NCBI RefSeq assembly: GCF_027105055.1
Contig: NZ_CP114264.1
Coordinates: forward strand, 806,001-870,000
Reading direction: 5' to 3'
Source: Acinetobacter sp. TR3
GTDB lineage: Bacteria; Pseudomonadota; Gammaproteobacteria; Pseudomonadales; Moraxellaceae
DNA length: 64,000 nt
Within the stretch, counting starts at the first letter, position 1. Each line of letters begins with the position of its first letter. Shown piece after piece: positions 1 through 9,090 of this stretch. Below the pieces are notes generated by a model. That model had not been told where the DNA came from and did no database searches. It worked only from the letters and a program-made list of their open reading frames with translations. The position numbers and the translations under genes were made by a program.

Positions 1-60
1 CATATAATCTGCCAAGTTTTTTATTTAATACAGAAGTCGTTGCTTTATTGCAGTATTTTT

Positions 61-1637
<1,577 letters not shown>

Positions 1638-1687
1638 GCTAAAATAGTCGGATATAATATGCCGTAAATAACACAGGATTGATGAGC

Positions 1688-2446
1688 ATGAGCTTGATAC
1701 TACGCCAACAAAAAACCATCGAATTAGTACGAGAGCGTGGTTATATTAGTATTGAAGAACTTGCTCAACATTTCGATGTTACACCTCAAACTATTCGTCG
1801 TGATATCAATCAATTGGCAGATGAAGGGTTATTACGGCGTTATCATGGCGGCGCTGCGCATGATTCGAGTGTTGAAAATACAGAATATACAATGCGTGTC
1901 GGGCATATGCTTGAGCAAAAAAGAACAATTGCTGAAGCTGTTGCTGCTGCTGTTCCAGATCATGCTTCATTATTTATTAATATTGGTACAACAACTGAAG
2001 CAATTGCTCATGCCTTACTCAATCACACGGGCTTAAAAGTTATTACTAATAACCTGAATGTTGCAAAAATCCTCAGTACCAAAGAAGACTTTGAAGTGTT
2101 GATTGCCAGTGGTCGTGTGCGTCCAGATGGTGGCGTCATTGGTCAAGCAACCGCTGATTTTTTTAAACAGTTTAAAGCGGATTATGCGCTTATTGGGATT
2201 AGTGGAATTGAAGAAGATGGCACATTGCTTGATTTTGACTTTCAGGAAGTGTGTGTCTCTCAAGAAATTCTTTCAAGTGCACGCCAAGTTTTTTTAGCTG
2301 CGGATAGCAGTAAATTTGGGCGTAATGCGATGATTCGACTAGGCTCACTTAAGCAAGTGGATTGTATTTTTACGGATCAACAACCGAATGAAGAATTTAT
2401 AAAAACCATCCGAGACTTAGATGTTGGTTTGATTGTTGCTAAATAA
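1688..2446 (+). CDS. glpR: Glycerol-3-phosphate regulon repressor, DeoR family
   Basis: DeoR-family repressor. The N-terminal winged helix ([20 protein letters not shown], about residues 18-37) binds DNA. The C-terminal sugar-phosphate isomerase-like domain should sense glycerol-3-phosphate ([18 protein letters not shown], then the [16 protein letters not shown] stretch). The similarity to enterobacterial GlpR runs along the whole protein. In-frame starts exist at 1679 (TTG), 1682 and 1688. The ATG at 1688 sits 9 nt after AGGA and gives 252 aa, the same length as E. coli GlpR. It lies 50 bp after glpK and upstream of glpD, so it probably represses both. Candidate operators lie before glpD. 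Confidence 0.93.
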   Translation: MSLILRQQKTIELVRERGYISIEELAQHFDVTPQTIRRDINQLADEGLLRRYHGGAAHDSSVENTEYTMRVGHMLEQKRTIAEAVAAAVPDHASLFINIGTTTEAIAHALLNHTGLKVITNNLNVAKILSTKEDFEVLIASGRVRPDGGVIGQATADFFKQFKADYALIGISGIEEDGTLLDFDFQEVCVSQEILSSARQVFLAADSSKFGRNAMIRLGSLKQVDCIFTDQQPNEEFIKTIRDLDVGLIVAK

Positions 2447-2475
2447 ATCTTCATTTTCGAAAAATTGTTACTTCT

Positions 2476-2500
2476 CTTGAGTTAATCAATTTAACTCAAG
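2476..2500 (+). terminator. Hairpin after glpR
   Basis: Perfect 10-bp arms CTTGAGTTAA and TTAACTCAAG around a 5-nt loop, followed by ATTTATT, 29 bp after the glpR stop. It probably ends or attenuates the glpK-glpR transcript, implying a separate glpD promoter. Confidence 0.55.
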
Positions 2501-2660
2501 ATTTATTCAATAAAAATTATATTTTTCTTATAAATAAATGCGATTACTGTGTTTCTAAACTTTTAGTCTCTCCACTGAATTTTACCATTTATCTAAAAAT
2601 GTCGATAGATTGGCATTTTTTGATCTTTTTTTCATTGTTTATTTTCGATTTATATGTTTA

Positions 2661-2690
2661 AATTTTCATTATCGAAAAATAATGAAAATT
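2661..2690 (+). promoter_or_regulatory. Candidate GlpR operator before glpD
   Basis: Perfect 12-bp inverted repeat AATTTTCATTAT / ATAATGAAAATT around CGAAAA, ending 11 bp before the glpD start. The repeated TTTTCGA/TCGAAAA core also occurs just after glpR (about 2454-2466) and near 2642-2648. DeoR-type repressors bind such AT-rich repeats, and glpR is the neighbouring gene. Assignment to GlpR is inference. Confidence 0.45.
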
Positions 2691-2701
2691 TGCGGTGATT
2701 T

Positions 2702-4222
2702 ATGCAAACTTCTCCTCAGACAAACGAAAGAATTTATGACCTTGCTGTGATTGGTGGTGGTATCAATGGTGTTGGTATTGCAGCTGATGCTTCAGGACGT
2801 GGTTTGTCGGTATTCTTGTGTGAAAAAGACGATTTAGCCAGTCATACTTCGTCTGCAAGCAGTAAGCTTATTCATGGTGGTTTACGTTATTTAGAGCACA
2901 AAGAATTCCGTTTAGTGCGTGAAGCATTAGCTGAACGTGAAGTGCTATTGGCTAAAGCTCCACACATTATTCGCCCAATGCGTTTTATTATGCCGCATCG
3001 CCCACATCTTCGCCCTGCATGGTTGATTCGCACGGGTTTGTTCTTCTATGACCATTTAGGTAAGCGTGAGAAATTATTGGGTTCAAATAATGTCTATTTT
3101 AAAGAAGATAGCCCTTTAAATTCTGCGATAACACGTGGTTTTGAATATTCTGATTGTGCGGTTGATGATGCTCGTTTGGTCGTGCTCAATGCGATGCATG
3201 CCCGTGAAAAGGGTGCTGATATTGTAACTCGTACTCGTTGTTTGTCTGCACGAAGAGATGGGCAGTATTGGGTTGTTGATTTAGAAAATGAACATGGTCA
3301 ATTCCAAATTAAAGCAAAGGTATTGGTCAATGCTGCTGGACCTTGGGTCGCACAATTCATCAAACAAGATTTAGAGCTCAAATCACCTTACGGTATTCGC
3401 TTGATTCAAGGTAGTCATATTATTGTGCCGAAGCTGTATGAAGGCGACAAAGCATTTATTATGCAAAATGATGATCGCCGTATTGTGTTCGCAATTCCGT
3501 ATTTAGATCAATACACCATGATTGGAACTACAGATCGTGAATATCAAGGTGATCCTGCGCAAGTACAAATTACTCAAGCAGAAACAGACTATTTGCTTGA
3601 AGTGAGCAATGCACATTTCAAAAAACAACTTACTCAAGCGGATGTTATTTGGACATTTGCTGGGGTACGTCCACTTTGTGATGATGAATCGGATAATCCC
3701 TCTGCAATTACGCGTGACTATACTTTAGCTTTATCTCAAGAGAACGATGAACAAGCACCATTGCTTTCAGTATTTGGTGGAAAGTTAACGACTTATCGAA
3801 AATTAGCTGAGTCGGCTATGCAGCAGTTAAAAGCATTTTTCCCTGAAATGAAGGGGAGTTGGACTGCAACAGAAGCTTTACCTGGTGGCGAAAATATGGA
3901 GTCTGTTGAACAGTTGATGCGAGAAATTCGTGCACAAGTCACTGATGCATCAGAAGCTTTAGTTAAGCGTTGGGCATCAGCTTATGGCTCACGTATTTGG
4001 AATATTCTAGGCGAGAAAAGTTCTGTTGAGCAACTTGGACAGCACTTTGGGCAAGGTTTGTATGCACGTGAAGTGGATTATTTATGTACTGCTGAATGGG
4101 TAACTACCAGTCAGGATGTATTGTGGAGACGTTCTAAACTAGGACTTAATTTCACGAAAAAAGAAACTGAAGCTTTGGATGCCTATCTGATTGTAAACAC
4201 TCATAGCAACGAAGCGGCTTAA
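2702..4222 (+). CDS. glpD: Aerobic glycerol-3-phosphate dehydrogenase
   Basis: FAD-dependent enzyme at the inner face of the cytoplasmic membrane. It oxidises glycerol-3-phosphate to dihydroxyacetone phosphate and passes electrons to quinone. It is 506 aa, the normal GlpD length. The N-terminal dinucleotide-binding motif VIGGGINGVGIAADA is at about residues 16-30. The family segment SSKLIHGGLRYLE follows at about 52-64, and VFGGKLTTYRKLAE at about 358-371. The C-terminal DAO_C region includes TSQDVLWRRSKLGLNF. It forms the catabolic pair with glpK. The inverted repeat right before the start suggests GlpR control. Confidence 0.97.
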   Translation: MQTSPQTNERIYDLAVIGGGINGVGIAADASGRGLSVFLCEKDDLASHTSSASSKLIHGGLRYLEHKEFRLVREALAEREVLLAKAPHIIRPMRFIMPHRPHLRPAWLIRTGLFFYDHLGKREKLLGSNNVYFKEDSPLNSAITRGFEYSDCAVDDARLVVLNAMHAREKGADIVTRTRCLSARRDGQYWVVDLENEHGQFQIKAKVLVNAAGPWVAQFIKQDLELKSPYGIRLIQGSHIIVPKLYEGDKAFIMQNDDRRIVFAIPYLDQYTMIGTTDREYQGDPAQVQITQAETDYLLEVSNAHFKKQLTQADVIWTFAGVRPLCDDESDNPSAITRDYTLALSQENDEQAPLLSVFGGKLTTYRKLAESAMQQLKAFFPEMKGSWTATEALPGGENMESVEQLMREIRAQVTDASEALVKRWASAYGSRIWNILGEKSSVEQLGQHFGQGLYAREVDYLCTAEWVTTSQDVLWRRSKLGLNFTKKETEALDAYLIVNTHSNEAA

Positions 4223-4269
4223 AAAATCGTATAGCAGTATCAAAGCCCTGTCTAAAAAGCCCTTTATCT

Positions 4270-4302
4270 AAATAACCTGAGTTCGGCGAACTCAGGTTAT
4301 TT
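4270..4302 (+). terminator. Long perfect hairpin downstream of glpD
   Basis: Two perfect 16-nt arms (4270-4285 and 4287-4302) around a single G. It starts 48 bp after the glpD stop and probably ends the glpD transcript. It also marks the border between core DNA and the integron relic. There is no long U-run, so a different role is possible. Confidence 0.5.
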
Positions 4303-4479
4303 ACTGATAGAAGTATAGGGTTGTTTTTTGGAGTGCGAATGTTGTTATTTATTTGATGCATTGATGATTTAAATTATTTATTAATTGATACTTGATTTTA
4401 GAGTGTTTTGATAAAAACCGAACATGGGAAAATTACTCATTTGGTTATTTGGGGGCTGAGTGGGGTTGTTGTCGTAGCA

Positions 4480-4546
4480 GCTAATTGCATGCAATTAGCG
4501 CTCCGTTAAATAGACACGAGGCATCTATTTAACGCCTGAGTTAGGC
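4480..4546 (-). repeat. Terminal attC-like site of the integron array (degenerate)
   Basis: Read on the minus strand it starts with a good R'' core, GCCTAAC (4546-4540), which contains the stop codon of the preceding cassette gene. Next come the arms GTTAAATAGA and TCTATTTAAC, then GCGCT, which can pair with the starting AGCGC. The expected R' core GTTRRRY is not recognisable. In its place is the perfect 20-bp palindrome GCTAATTGCATGCAATTAGC (4480-4499). It is shorter (about 65 bp) and of a different type from the other attC sites. It is the last site before glpD-side DNA. Confidence 0.6.
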
Positions 4547-5029
4547 GCTCTTAAGTGCATAGTTCCCATCATTTGTGGAAATATCTCCATAGCTGTTAGC
4601 TGGGTAATAAAGGAACGATCCTAAATAGCAAAGTTCGTTTCCGTTCTTAATAACTAGCTCATAAGAATGCCCATCTTTCCACTTTCCAGATGCTTCTAGT
4701 ACTAAATAAGTATCTTCTTGAGCAATTGAAGTTTCGTCAATTTTCATTCCATAGAAATTGATATATTTCCATATATCAGACTTTGATTCCAATAAAGGTT
4801 CAATCAAACCAACAGCATGCTTAAAGCTTTCACAAGCAAGGAAAAATGCAGATTCGATCTTAGACTTAAGATCTTCATTGAAGTTTAACGACTCAATTAG
4901 ATTTAAGTGTTGATGATTGATTTCCCGGAAGTCATCAATGTGTAATCCTATGTATTCATTTGTTAGGGGAAACCATACTTCTCCTTCCAGAGAATAATCA
5001 CTCATTTTCAAATTTTTTACGGTTTCCAT
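4541..5029 (-). CDS. Integron cassette 5: hypothetical protein (weakly DUF6985-like)
   Basis: A 162-aa soluble acidic protein with no signal peptide. I do not recognise its function with confidence. The C-terminal half (WKYINFYGMKI ... GKWKDGHSYELVIKNG ... LGSFLYY) recalls small DUF6985-like proteins, but only weakly. I chose the second Met (5029) because GGAGGA lies just ahead of it; the first Met (5047) lies within the previous attC/SD region. The TAA stop is inside the R'' core of the following attC site, which is typical of a compact gene cassette. The cassette starts at TTAGGT (5051 downwards), complementary to its own R'' GCCTAAC at 6 of 7 bases. Confidence 0.75.
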   Translation of the reverse strand: METVKNLKMSDYSLEGEVWFPLTNEYIGLHIDDFREINHQHLNLIESLNFNEDLKSKIESAFFLACESFKHAVGLIEPLLESKSDIWKYINFYGMKIDETSIAQEDTYLVLEASGKWKDGHSYELVIKNGNELCYLGSFLYYPANSYGDISTNDGNYALKSA

Positions 5030-5045
5030 AGATTCCTCCTTGTCC

Positions 5046-5168
5046 ACCTAACTTAAAATTAACTGGCACGTCCCCACAGCAAACTCAAACCTGAGACGTA
5101 CCTCAGAACGATAAAAAAAGACACTGTAATTGGTTGGGTGCTTGTCGCTGTTGATGCAGAAGTTAGTT
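5046..5168 (-). repeat. attC site of cassette 4 (123 bp)
   Basis: Minus-strand cores are R'' AACTAAC (5168-5162) and R' GTTAGGT (5052-5046). Between them are imperfect complementary arms that include GACAAGCACCCA opposite a GGGAC/GTGCC stretch. The GACAAGCACCCA block is shared with the attC sites of cassettes 1 and 2, so the three belong to one family of long attC sites. The arms are more diverged here than in those two. Confidence 0.8.
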
Positions 5169-5171
5169 TTG

Positions 5172-5678
5172 TTAGCGGTTATTTGAAATTTTTTTCTCAA
5201 GATATTCAATTCCTTTTAGAATTTCATTTCTATTTTTTGATAATTTTAACCATTTCGGCAGCCTACTTTCTAAATTAGCAGTAGACCAACCAGTCTGTTG
5301 ATTTTCTTGCCTCTCTCTTAGTGATGCGCCTATATAAGATTTCAGCCAAGATAGATGTTCAAGATTGTAAGCCCACAACTCCTCGCCACAACAAGCTACA
5401 TTAAGCCACAAAGGAAAGTGAAAACACCAATCTGTGTTTGCTCCTATCCCTAAAACTCCTTTCTTATAGTTTTCAGCATTATTAGAAAACATCCTTACAT
5501 CAGCTTGAGTGCAAGACCAGTCTTTAACATATCCACAATTCGAGCAACTAATCCTTGTTATTGTTTCATCTGGCGATGCTGCAACTATCGCCATTTTTTG
5601 ACATTTTGGACAATGCACAAAGAAATGAGTAGCAAAACTCTCTAAGAAAGTTGAACCATCCTTGAATCTATTATTCAT
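5172..5678 (-). CDS. Integron cassette 4: zinc-ribbon protein of unknown function
   Basis: 168 aa. An N-terminal zinc ribbon has paired cysteines CPKC (about residues 23-26) and CSNCGY (about 45-50). A later Cys pair occurs in VACCGEELWAYN, and the C-terminus is basic. Proteins of this layout (TFIIB-type zinc ribbon, tryptophan-rich middle) are common as anonymous cassette genes, but the function is unknown. No clear Shine-Dalgarno precedes the ATG, which sits only about 10 bp inside the cassette. Translation may depend on the collapsed attC or upstream coupling. It is flanked by an intact attC on one side and a collapsed one on the other. Confidence 0.75.
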   Translation of the reverse strand: MNNRFKDGSTFLESFATHFFVHCPKCQKMAIVAASPDETITRISCSNCGYVKDWSCTQADVRMFSNNAENYKKGVLGIGANTDWCFHFPLWLNVACCGEELWAYNLEHLSWLKSYIGASLRERQENQQTGWSTANLESRLPKWLKLSKNRNEILKGIEYLEKKISNNR

Positions 5679-5682
5679 AAAA

Positions 5683-5701
5683 ATCTAACGCCGAGTTATG
5701 C
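5683..5701 (-). repeat. Collapsed attC site (19 bp) between cassettes 3 and 4
   Basis: On the minus strand it reads GCATAACTCGGCGTTAGAT. An R'' core (GCATAAC) is separated by only 5 bp from an R' core (GTTAGAT), where about 110 bp would be expected. GCATAAC is exactly complementary to GTTATGC, the R' core that opens cassette 3, so this is the remains of cassette 3's own attC. It overlaps the cassette 3 stop codon. Confidence 0.7.
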
Positions 5702-6283
5702 TAAACTTTTCATTTCAATGGGAAATGAAGACCGCTTTTCAAGATTTTTTAAATACTCCAATACCGATTCTGGCAACATTAAACCATGCGATTGCGCCCA
5801 AGTAAAAACATGATACGCATAAATATCAGCGATAGTAAAACATGAGCATATATACCCAGAGCTAGAGATTTGCGAATACAAAGGCTTTATATTGTTAGTT
5901 ACGCGCAGAATTGATTCAGCATAAGTGCCTTCTGGCCAAGTATAAAAAGCCTTTAAAGAAGATGCTTGCTGAGCAACCCAAAGATATGACTCAACTTCTG
6001 AAAGTAAGTAGTAGATAAAATTACGAAACCTATAGATTTCCTTTGCATCAAAAGGAATAAGATCAGCTCTTGAAGCAAGAGAAACAAGGTACTCCATGAT
6101 TGCTAGTGATTCTGTGTAAAGCTCGCCGTTGTGTTCAATAGCAGGAACTTTCCCCAATGGATTAAACTTTTTTATTTCCCTTGGTGTAATACGAATAACT
6201 TGGTGCTCTAAACCAAGTTCATTCAAAAGCCAAAGAATGCGCTCCGCTCTTGATCGAAATGTATAAGCATATAAAGTTAACAA
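5696..6283 (-). CDS. Integron cassette 3: glutathione S-transferase
   Basis: 195-aa protein with a thioredoxin-like N-terminal domain and an all-helical C-terminal domain. The glutathione site is seen in FNPLGKVPAIEHNGELYTES (about residues 40-59): the cis-Pro of KVPAI and the Glu-Ser that contacts the gamma-glutamyl group. The family conjugates glutathione to electrophiles or reduces substrates in the cytosol; the substrate here cannot be told. Its TAA stop lies in the collapsed attC. The cassette begins at TTATGC (6315 downwards). No strong Shine-Dalgarno is visible. A GST in a cassette fits a stress or detoxification role, which is inference. Confidence 0.88.
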   Translation of the reverse strand: MLTLYAYTFRSRAERILWLLNELGLEHQVIRITPREIKKFNPLGKVPAIEHNGELYTESLAIMEYLVSLASRADLIPFDAKEIYRFRNFIYYLLSEVESYLWVAQQASSLKAFYTWPEGTYAESILRVTNNIKPLYSQISSSGYICSCFTIADIYAYHVFTWAQSHGLMLPESVLEYLKNLEKRSSFPIEMKSLA

Positions 6284-6309
6284 TTAAATCTGGTCTCTAT
6301 TCGTGGTAA

Positions 6310-6433
6310 GCATAACTTTCCGCGTAAGGTGCAAGCACCCACAGCAAAATTAATAAAAACTCAGTAATCACTGAAATCAAAAATGGCCAACAAATTGGCT
6401 GGGTGCTTGTCGCACTTGACGCGCAAGTTAGAT
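6310..6433 (-). repeat. attC site of cassette 2 (124 bp)
   Basis: Minus-strand R'' is ATCTAAC (6433-6427) and R' is GTTATGC (6316-6310). The arms pair well: AACTTGCGCGTCAAGTGC opposite GCACCTTACGCGGAAAGTT, and GACAAGCACCCA opposite TGGGTGCTTGC. ATCTAAC is the exact complement of GTTAGAT, which opens cassette 2. The central block CTCAGTAATCACTGA (plus strand) is shared with the attC of cassette 1. Confidence 0.88.
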
Positions 6434-6952
6434 TTATTGATGATACGACCGCGTAACAATTAAACGAGAAAATTTATAAGCTAGCTCTCTAATTTTTTTA
6501 ATTATTTCATCTTTATCTTCTGAAATAGGATTGTTAAATTCGAACCGTTCGTCCCATCGAAAATTATCAATTTTTTCATCTGTTGGAGCATTTGACCAAT
6601 ATATAGCACCTACATTATATCTTCTAAGATGTAACTGTTTAATCATAGCTTTAATTTCATCAGCATGTCCTGTAATGTGTGAAGATAAAATACAGACATC
6701 AGCATCTTTAAAATGCTTTTCAAAAAACTCTTCAACAGAACCATACAAATCAATTTTCTCCTGATAGCTCCTATTCATTGTTGAAAGTGTTTTTAATTTT
6801 CTTGGACTGTCTGGATGATTGATGTTATGAATTAAATTAACATCCAATCTACTGATTTCATATCCACACAACTCTTTAATTAAAGCTTTTTGAAAAGTGG
6901 TTTTTCCTGTTTGGTCATTGCCAATTAAAATATATGCCCATTTTGATAACAT
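6434..6952 (-). CDS. Integron cassette 2: P-loop NTPase
   Basis: 172 aa. The Walker A motif GNDQTGKTT at about residues 10-18 follows a hydrophobic beta strand (WAYILIG), the layout of small P-loop kinases or NTPases. A later strand DVCILSS could serve as Walker B, with Asp at its start. The start at 6952 is preferred because GGGGG precedes it and the P-loop then sits near the N-terminus; a longer frame from 6997 would begin inside the attC. The substrate is unknown. The stop codon directly abuts the R'' core. Nucleotide kinase or defence-type ATPase are possible, unproven readings. Confidence 0.75.
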   Translation of the reverse strand: MLSKWAYILIGNDQTGKTTFQKALIKELCGYEISRLDVNLIHNINHPDSPRKLKTLSTMNRSYQEKIDLYGSVEEFFEKHFKDADVCILSSHITGHADEIKAMIKQLHLRRYNVGAIYWSNAPTDEKIDNFRWDERFEFNNPISEDKDEIIKKIRELAYKFSRLIVTRSYHQ

Positions 6953-6963
6953 AGAACCCCCAA

Positions 6964-7088
6964 ATCTAACTACCCGCGTAAGGCGTAAACACCCCACAAC
7001 AAAATAAACAAAAACTCAGTAATCACTGAATCCGAAAATTGCCCCGTAAGCGGCTGGGTGCTTGTCACACTTGACGCGCAAGTTGGGC
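6964..7088 (-). repeat. attC site of cassette 1 (125 bp)
   Basis: Minus-strand R'' is GCCCAAC (7088-7082) and R' is GTTAGAT (6970-6964), both fitting RYYYAAC and GTTRRRY. The imperfectly paired arms TTGCGCGTCAAGTGTGACAA and TTTACGCCTTACGCGG can form the folded bottom-strand hairpin used by integron integrases. The centre contains the same CTCAGTAATCACTGA block as the attC of cassette 2. Confidence 0.88.
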
Positions 7089-7117
7089 AGATAAAAGTGC
7101 AAAGTTATTTTAACTAG

Positions 7118-7777
7118 CTAATGGTAAATAAAAATAACTTCAACTTTTTCAAAGAACATAGCACGAATTAATTTTATTGATGAGTCTTGCATTACTTGAT
7201 AATAAAATACCTCTTGGTTTTGGCCATGCTTTTCCTTATCTGAGAAAGTCGCTTCTAATACAAAAGCAATCTCACTATTGGCCTTATTTATATTTTGATT
7301 ATCTGTTTTTAAACCATTTAAATAATGTACACTAATATTATTAAGCCATTTTTCTTGGAAATGATAAAAATGAATTCCTCTAGCAATGTGATCAAATTGA
7401 GATGATACCCTTATAGGGTCAAGGTAAAACTCACAAGTTTGATGCTTAACTCCTTTTTCATCAATTATTTGCACAGGCTTTGAATTTTTGACCAACTCAA
7501 TCCATACATGGGGTTTTCTCTCAAGTATTCTTATTAATTTGGTGTTTTGATGAATTGATGCAGCCTCACTTGTTGTGAAGATGGCAGCCATGTACATAAG
7601 GAAAAACTCATCCTCTTTGGATTTTGCTGAATTATGAATATTACAGGATGGGACTTTTATTAATCCCTTTCTGTAATCTTTAGCATCAGGAGAGTCTTTT
7701 TTTTCAGGAAAGATGCACTTTGGAGGAACATGCTCGTCTGATGTTTGCGGAGAGGCACACATATAACATGTTTTCAT
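7118..7777 (-). CDS. Integron cassette 1: HNH-type (HNH_5-like) protein
   Basis: 219 aa. The N-terminus has CYMC followed by EHVPPKCIFP (about residues 4-24). This CxxC...EHxxP...C arrangement is that of HNH_5-type zinc-binding endonuclease domains. A second His is in CNIHNSAKSKEDE (about 47-59). The rest is unrecognised. I chose the Met at 7777 because GAGGAAG precedes it and the CxxC then sits at the start; the upstream in-frame Met (7837) would lie outside the cassette, beyond the attI junction. It is the first cassette next to the integrase relic. A nuclease or defence role is inference. Confidence 0.78.
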   Translation of the reverse strand: MKTCYMCASPQTSDEHVPPKCIFPEKKDSPDAKDYRKGLIKVPSCNIHNSAKSKEDEFFLMYMAAIFTTSEAASIHQNTKLIRILERKPHVWIELVKNSKPVQIIDEKGVKHQTCEFYLDPIRVSSQFDHIARGIHFYHFQEKWLNNISVHYLNGLKTDNQNINKANSEIAFVLEATFSDKEKHGQNQEVFYYQVMQDSSIKLIRAMFFEKVEVIFIYH

Positions 7778-7803
7778 AACTTCCTCATCAAACACCGATT
7801 GGC

Positions 7804-7953
7804 ACCCAACTACTCTTATGCGGCAGAAGTGACACATAATATTCCAAATTCTGCTGCATAAAACACCTGATTGATTAAAAAATTAGGCAAAAATAATTGA
7901 TTTATTTGAACTTAAAATTATCATTAAATAATAAAAATAACAAGGATAATAAA
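7804..7953 (-). other. Putative attI region between integrase relic and first cassette
   Basis: The minus strand carries GTTGGGT at 7810-7804, which fits the GTTRRRY core. It marks where cassette 1 begins, and its complement matches cassette 1's R'' GCCCAAC at 6 of 7 bases. The remaining AT-rich 140 bp up to the integrase relic's start codon is where attI and any cassette promoter would lie. I see no clear promoter in it. Confidence 0.55.
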
Positions 7954-8034
7954 ATGCCAGTTCAACAGCCCAAATTGCTTGATTTAGTTAGGCAGCGTAT
8001 CCGTTATAAGCATATGAGTTATAGGGGTGGGTAG
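7954..8034 (+). pseudogene. intI: Relic of integron integrase gene (N-terminus only)
   Basis: An ATG with AAGGAT upstream opens 26 codons reading MPVQQPKLLDLVRQRIRYKH, then MSYRGG and a stop. The segment KLLDLVRQRIRYKHMSYR closely resembles the start of IntI proteins (PKLLDQVR-RIR-KHYS-RTEQAY type), where the first SAM-like helix begins. Everything after SYR is lost, including the core-binding and catalytic domains. It points away from the cassette array with the attI gap between them, which is the normal integron arrangement. The downstream stretch 8035-8197 contains no further integrase sequence that I can recognise. Confidence 0.72.
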
Positions 8035-8197
8035 GTCTGTTATTTAAGATATCTCTAGTCGTGGTGAAACCAAAATCTTCGATTTTCGATGTGTCACCAC
8101 TTTGATGGTTTGTGGTGTTTCTTTGGTTGGGGGATAGAACTATTGCTTTCTCAACTACCTAAAAATGTATTGCACTTCTTTACTAAATCCGTCAAAT

Positions 8198-8222
8198 AAA
8201 AAGGTCGCCGAAGCGACTTTTT
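8198..8222 (-). terminator. Terminator of the 8229-8936 gene
   Basis: On the minus strand, GTCGCTTCGGCGAC is followed by a T-run, 7 bp after the stop codon. A-runs on both sides could make it bidirectional. The hairpin resembles the one after pckG. Confidence 0.75.
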
Positions 8223-8228
8223 AGTAAG

Positions 8229-8936
8229 TTATGTCCAGTCAAATGTAAATAGGACACGTCGAGTTTCGGGTTGGTAAAACATCAAGATATTGTCGGCACC
8301 ATGATTGCAATACTCCCAACCTGATGCTGAGGCAATGAAATAATAACGTCGTTGCTGTTGATCAAAGATGTGTACAAAACAGTTGTCATCTTGTTCAATA
8401 TTTTCCAGTTTAAGTTGTTCTTCAATCGGATAGCACCAGTTGCCATATTCAGCATCACCACCCAGTTGATTGAGTAAAATGGTGGGTTTGTTATTTTGAT
8501 AATTGACATCAGAAGTACTAATCACTCTTTTTTGTTCTAAGAAGCGGTATTTGACCTGTCGAAAATCTTCATGCATTTCTTGGCTATGAGTCAAAACCTC
8601 AGTATATGAAGGATGACTTTTATTCTCTAAAATAAAATAGTGTTGATCAGCTAGCCAATGGTATTGTGACTGTTCATCCAGCTGTAAAATAAACCAATTT
8701 TCATGCGCAAATTCATTATGGAACTCAGCAGTCTCTGAGCCGATATAACACTCATAAGGTTCAATTGGATTGACTAAATGAATCCAACCTTGCCATTCAG
8801 GATTGATCTGGGCAAGGTCAATTGAAATGAGGGGGAGTAAATGTTTTGCGAGAAAGGCATCTTTGTTTGTAAAGACGATGTCTGAGGCTGGGAGTAATTT
8901 TAAAAAATCTTGTGCAGTTGTAATCTCTTGTTGCAT
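8229..8936 (-). CDS. Hypothetical cytoplasmic protein
   Basis: 235 aa, acidic, rich in aromatic and Gln residues, with no signal peptide or membrane segment. I do not recognise a domain. Features visible are GWIHLVNPIEPYECYIG in the first third and the conserved-looking C-terminus YYFIASASGWEYCNHGADN. It stands alone between two terminators and looks like core-chromosome DNA bordering the integron relic on the pckG side. Confidence 0.75.
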   Translation of the reverse strand: MQQEITTAQDFLKLLPASDIVFTNKDAFLAKHLLPLISIDLAQINPEWQGWIHLVNPIEPYECYIGSETAEFHNEFAHENWFILQLDEQSQYHWLADQHYFILENKSHPSYTEVLTHSQEMHEDFRQVKYRFLEQKRVISTSDVNYQNNKPTILLNQLGGDAEYGNWCYPIEEQLKLENIEQDDNCFVHIFDQQQRRYYFIASASGWEYCNHGADNILMFYQPETRRVLFTFDWT

Positions 8937-9090
8937 AACTTTTCCTGTTTAAATCGATGTGATACAGATCTCTTTATATTTTTTTAACGGACTTTTGCTG
9001 GCTTATTAAAGTCTTAACTTGTTTATCTTCGATGGATGAAAATCACTTTTAAGGCTGTTAGTTTATTATAGTTTTGCAGCTTAAGATGAC

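Noticed and set aside
4480..7088. CRISPR array, because similar repeats recur at intervals
   Set aside because: The repeats are long, imperfect, spaced by whole genes and end in RYYYAAC/GTTRRRY cores, so they are attC sites. No CRISPR array or cas gene was seen anywhere.
8035..8197. Further pieces of the integrase gene after the stump
   Set aside because: Translation of this stretch in several frames gave no IntI-like motif; the relic stops at codon 26.
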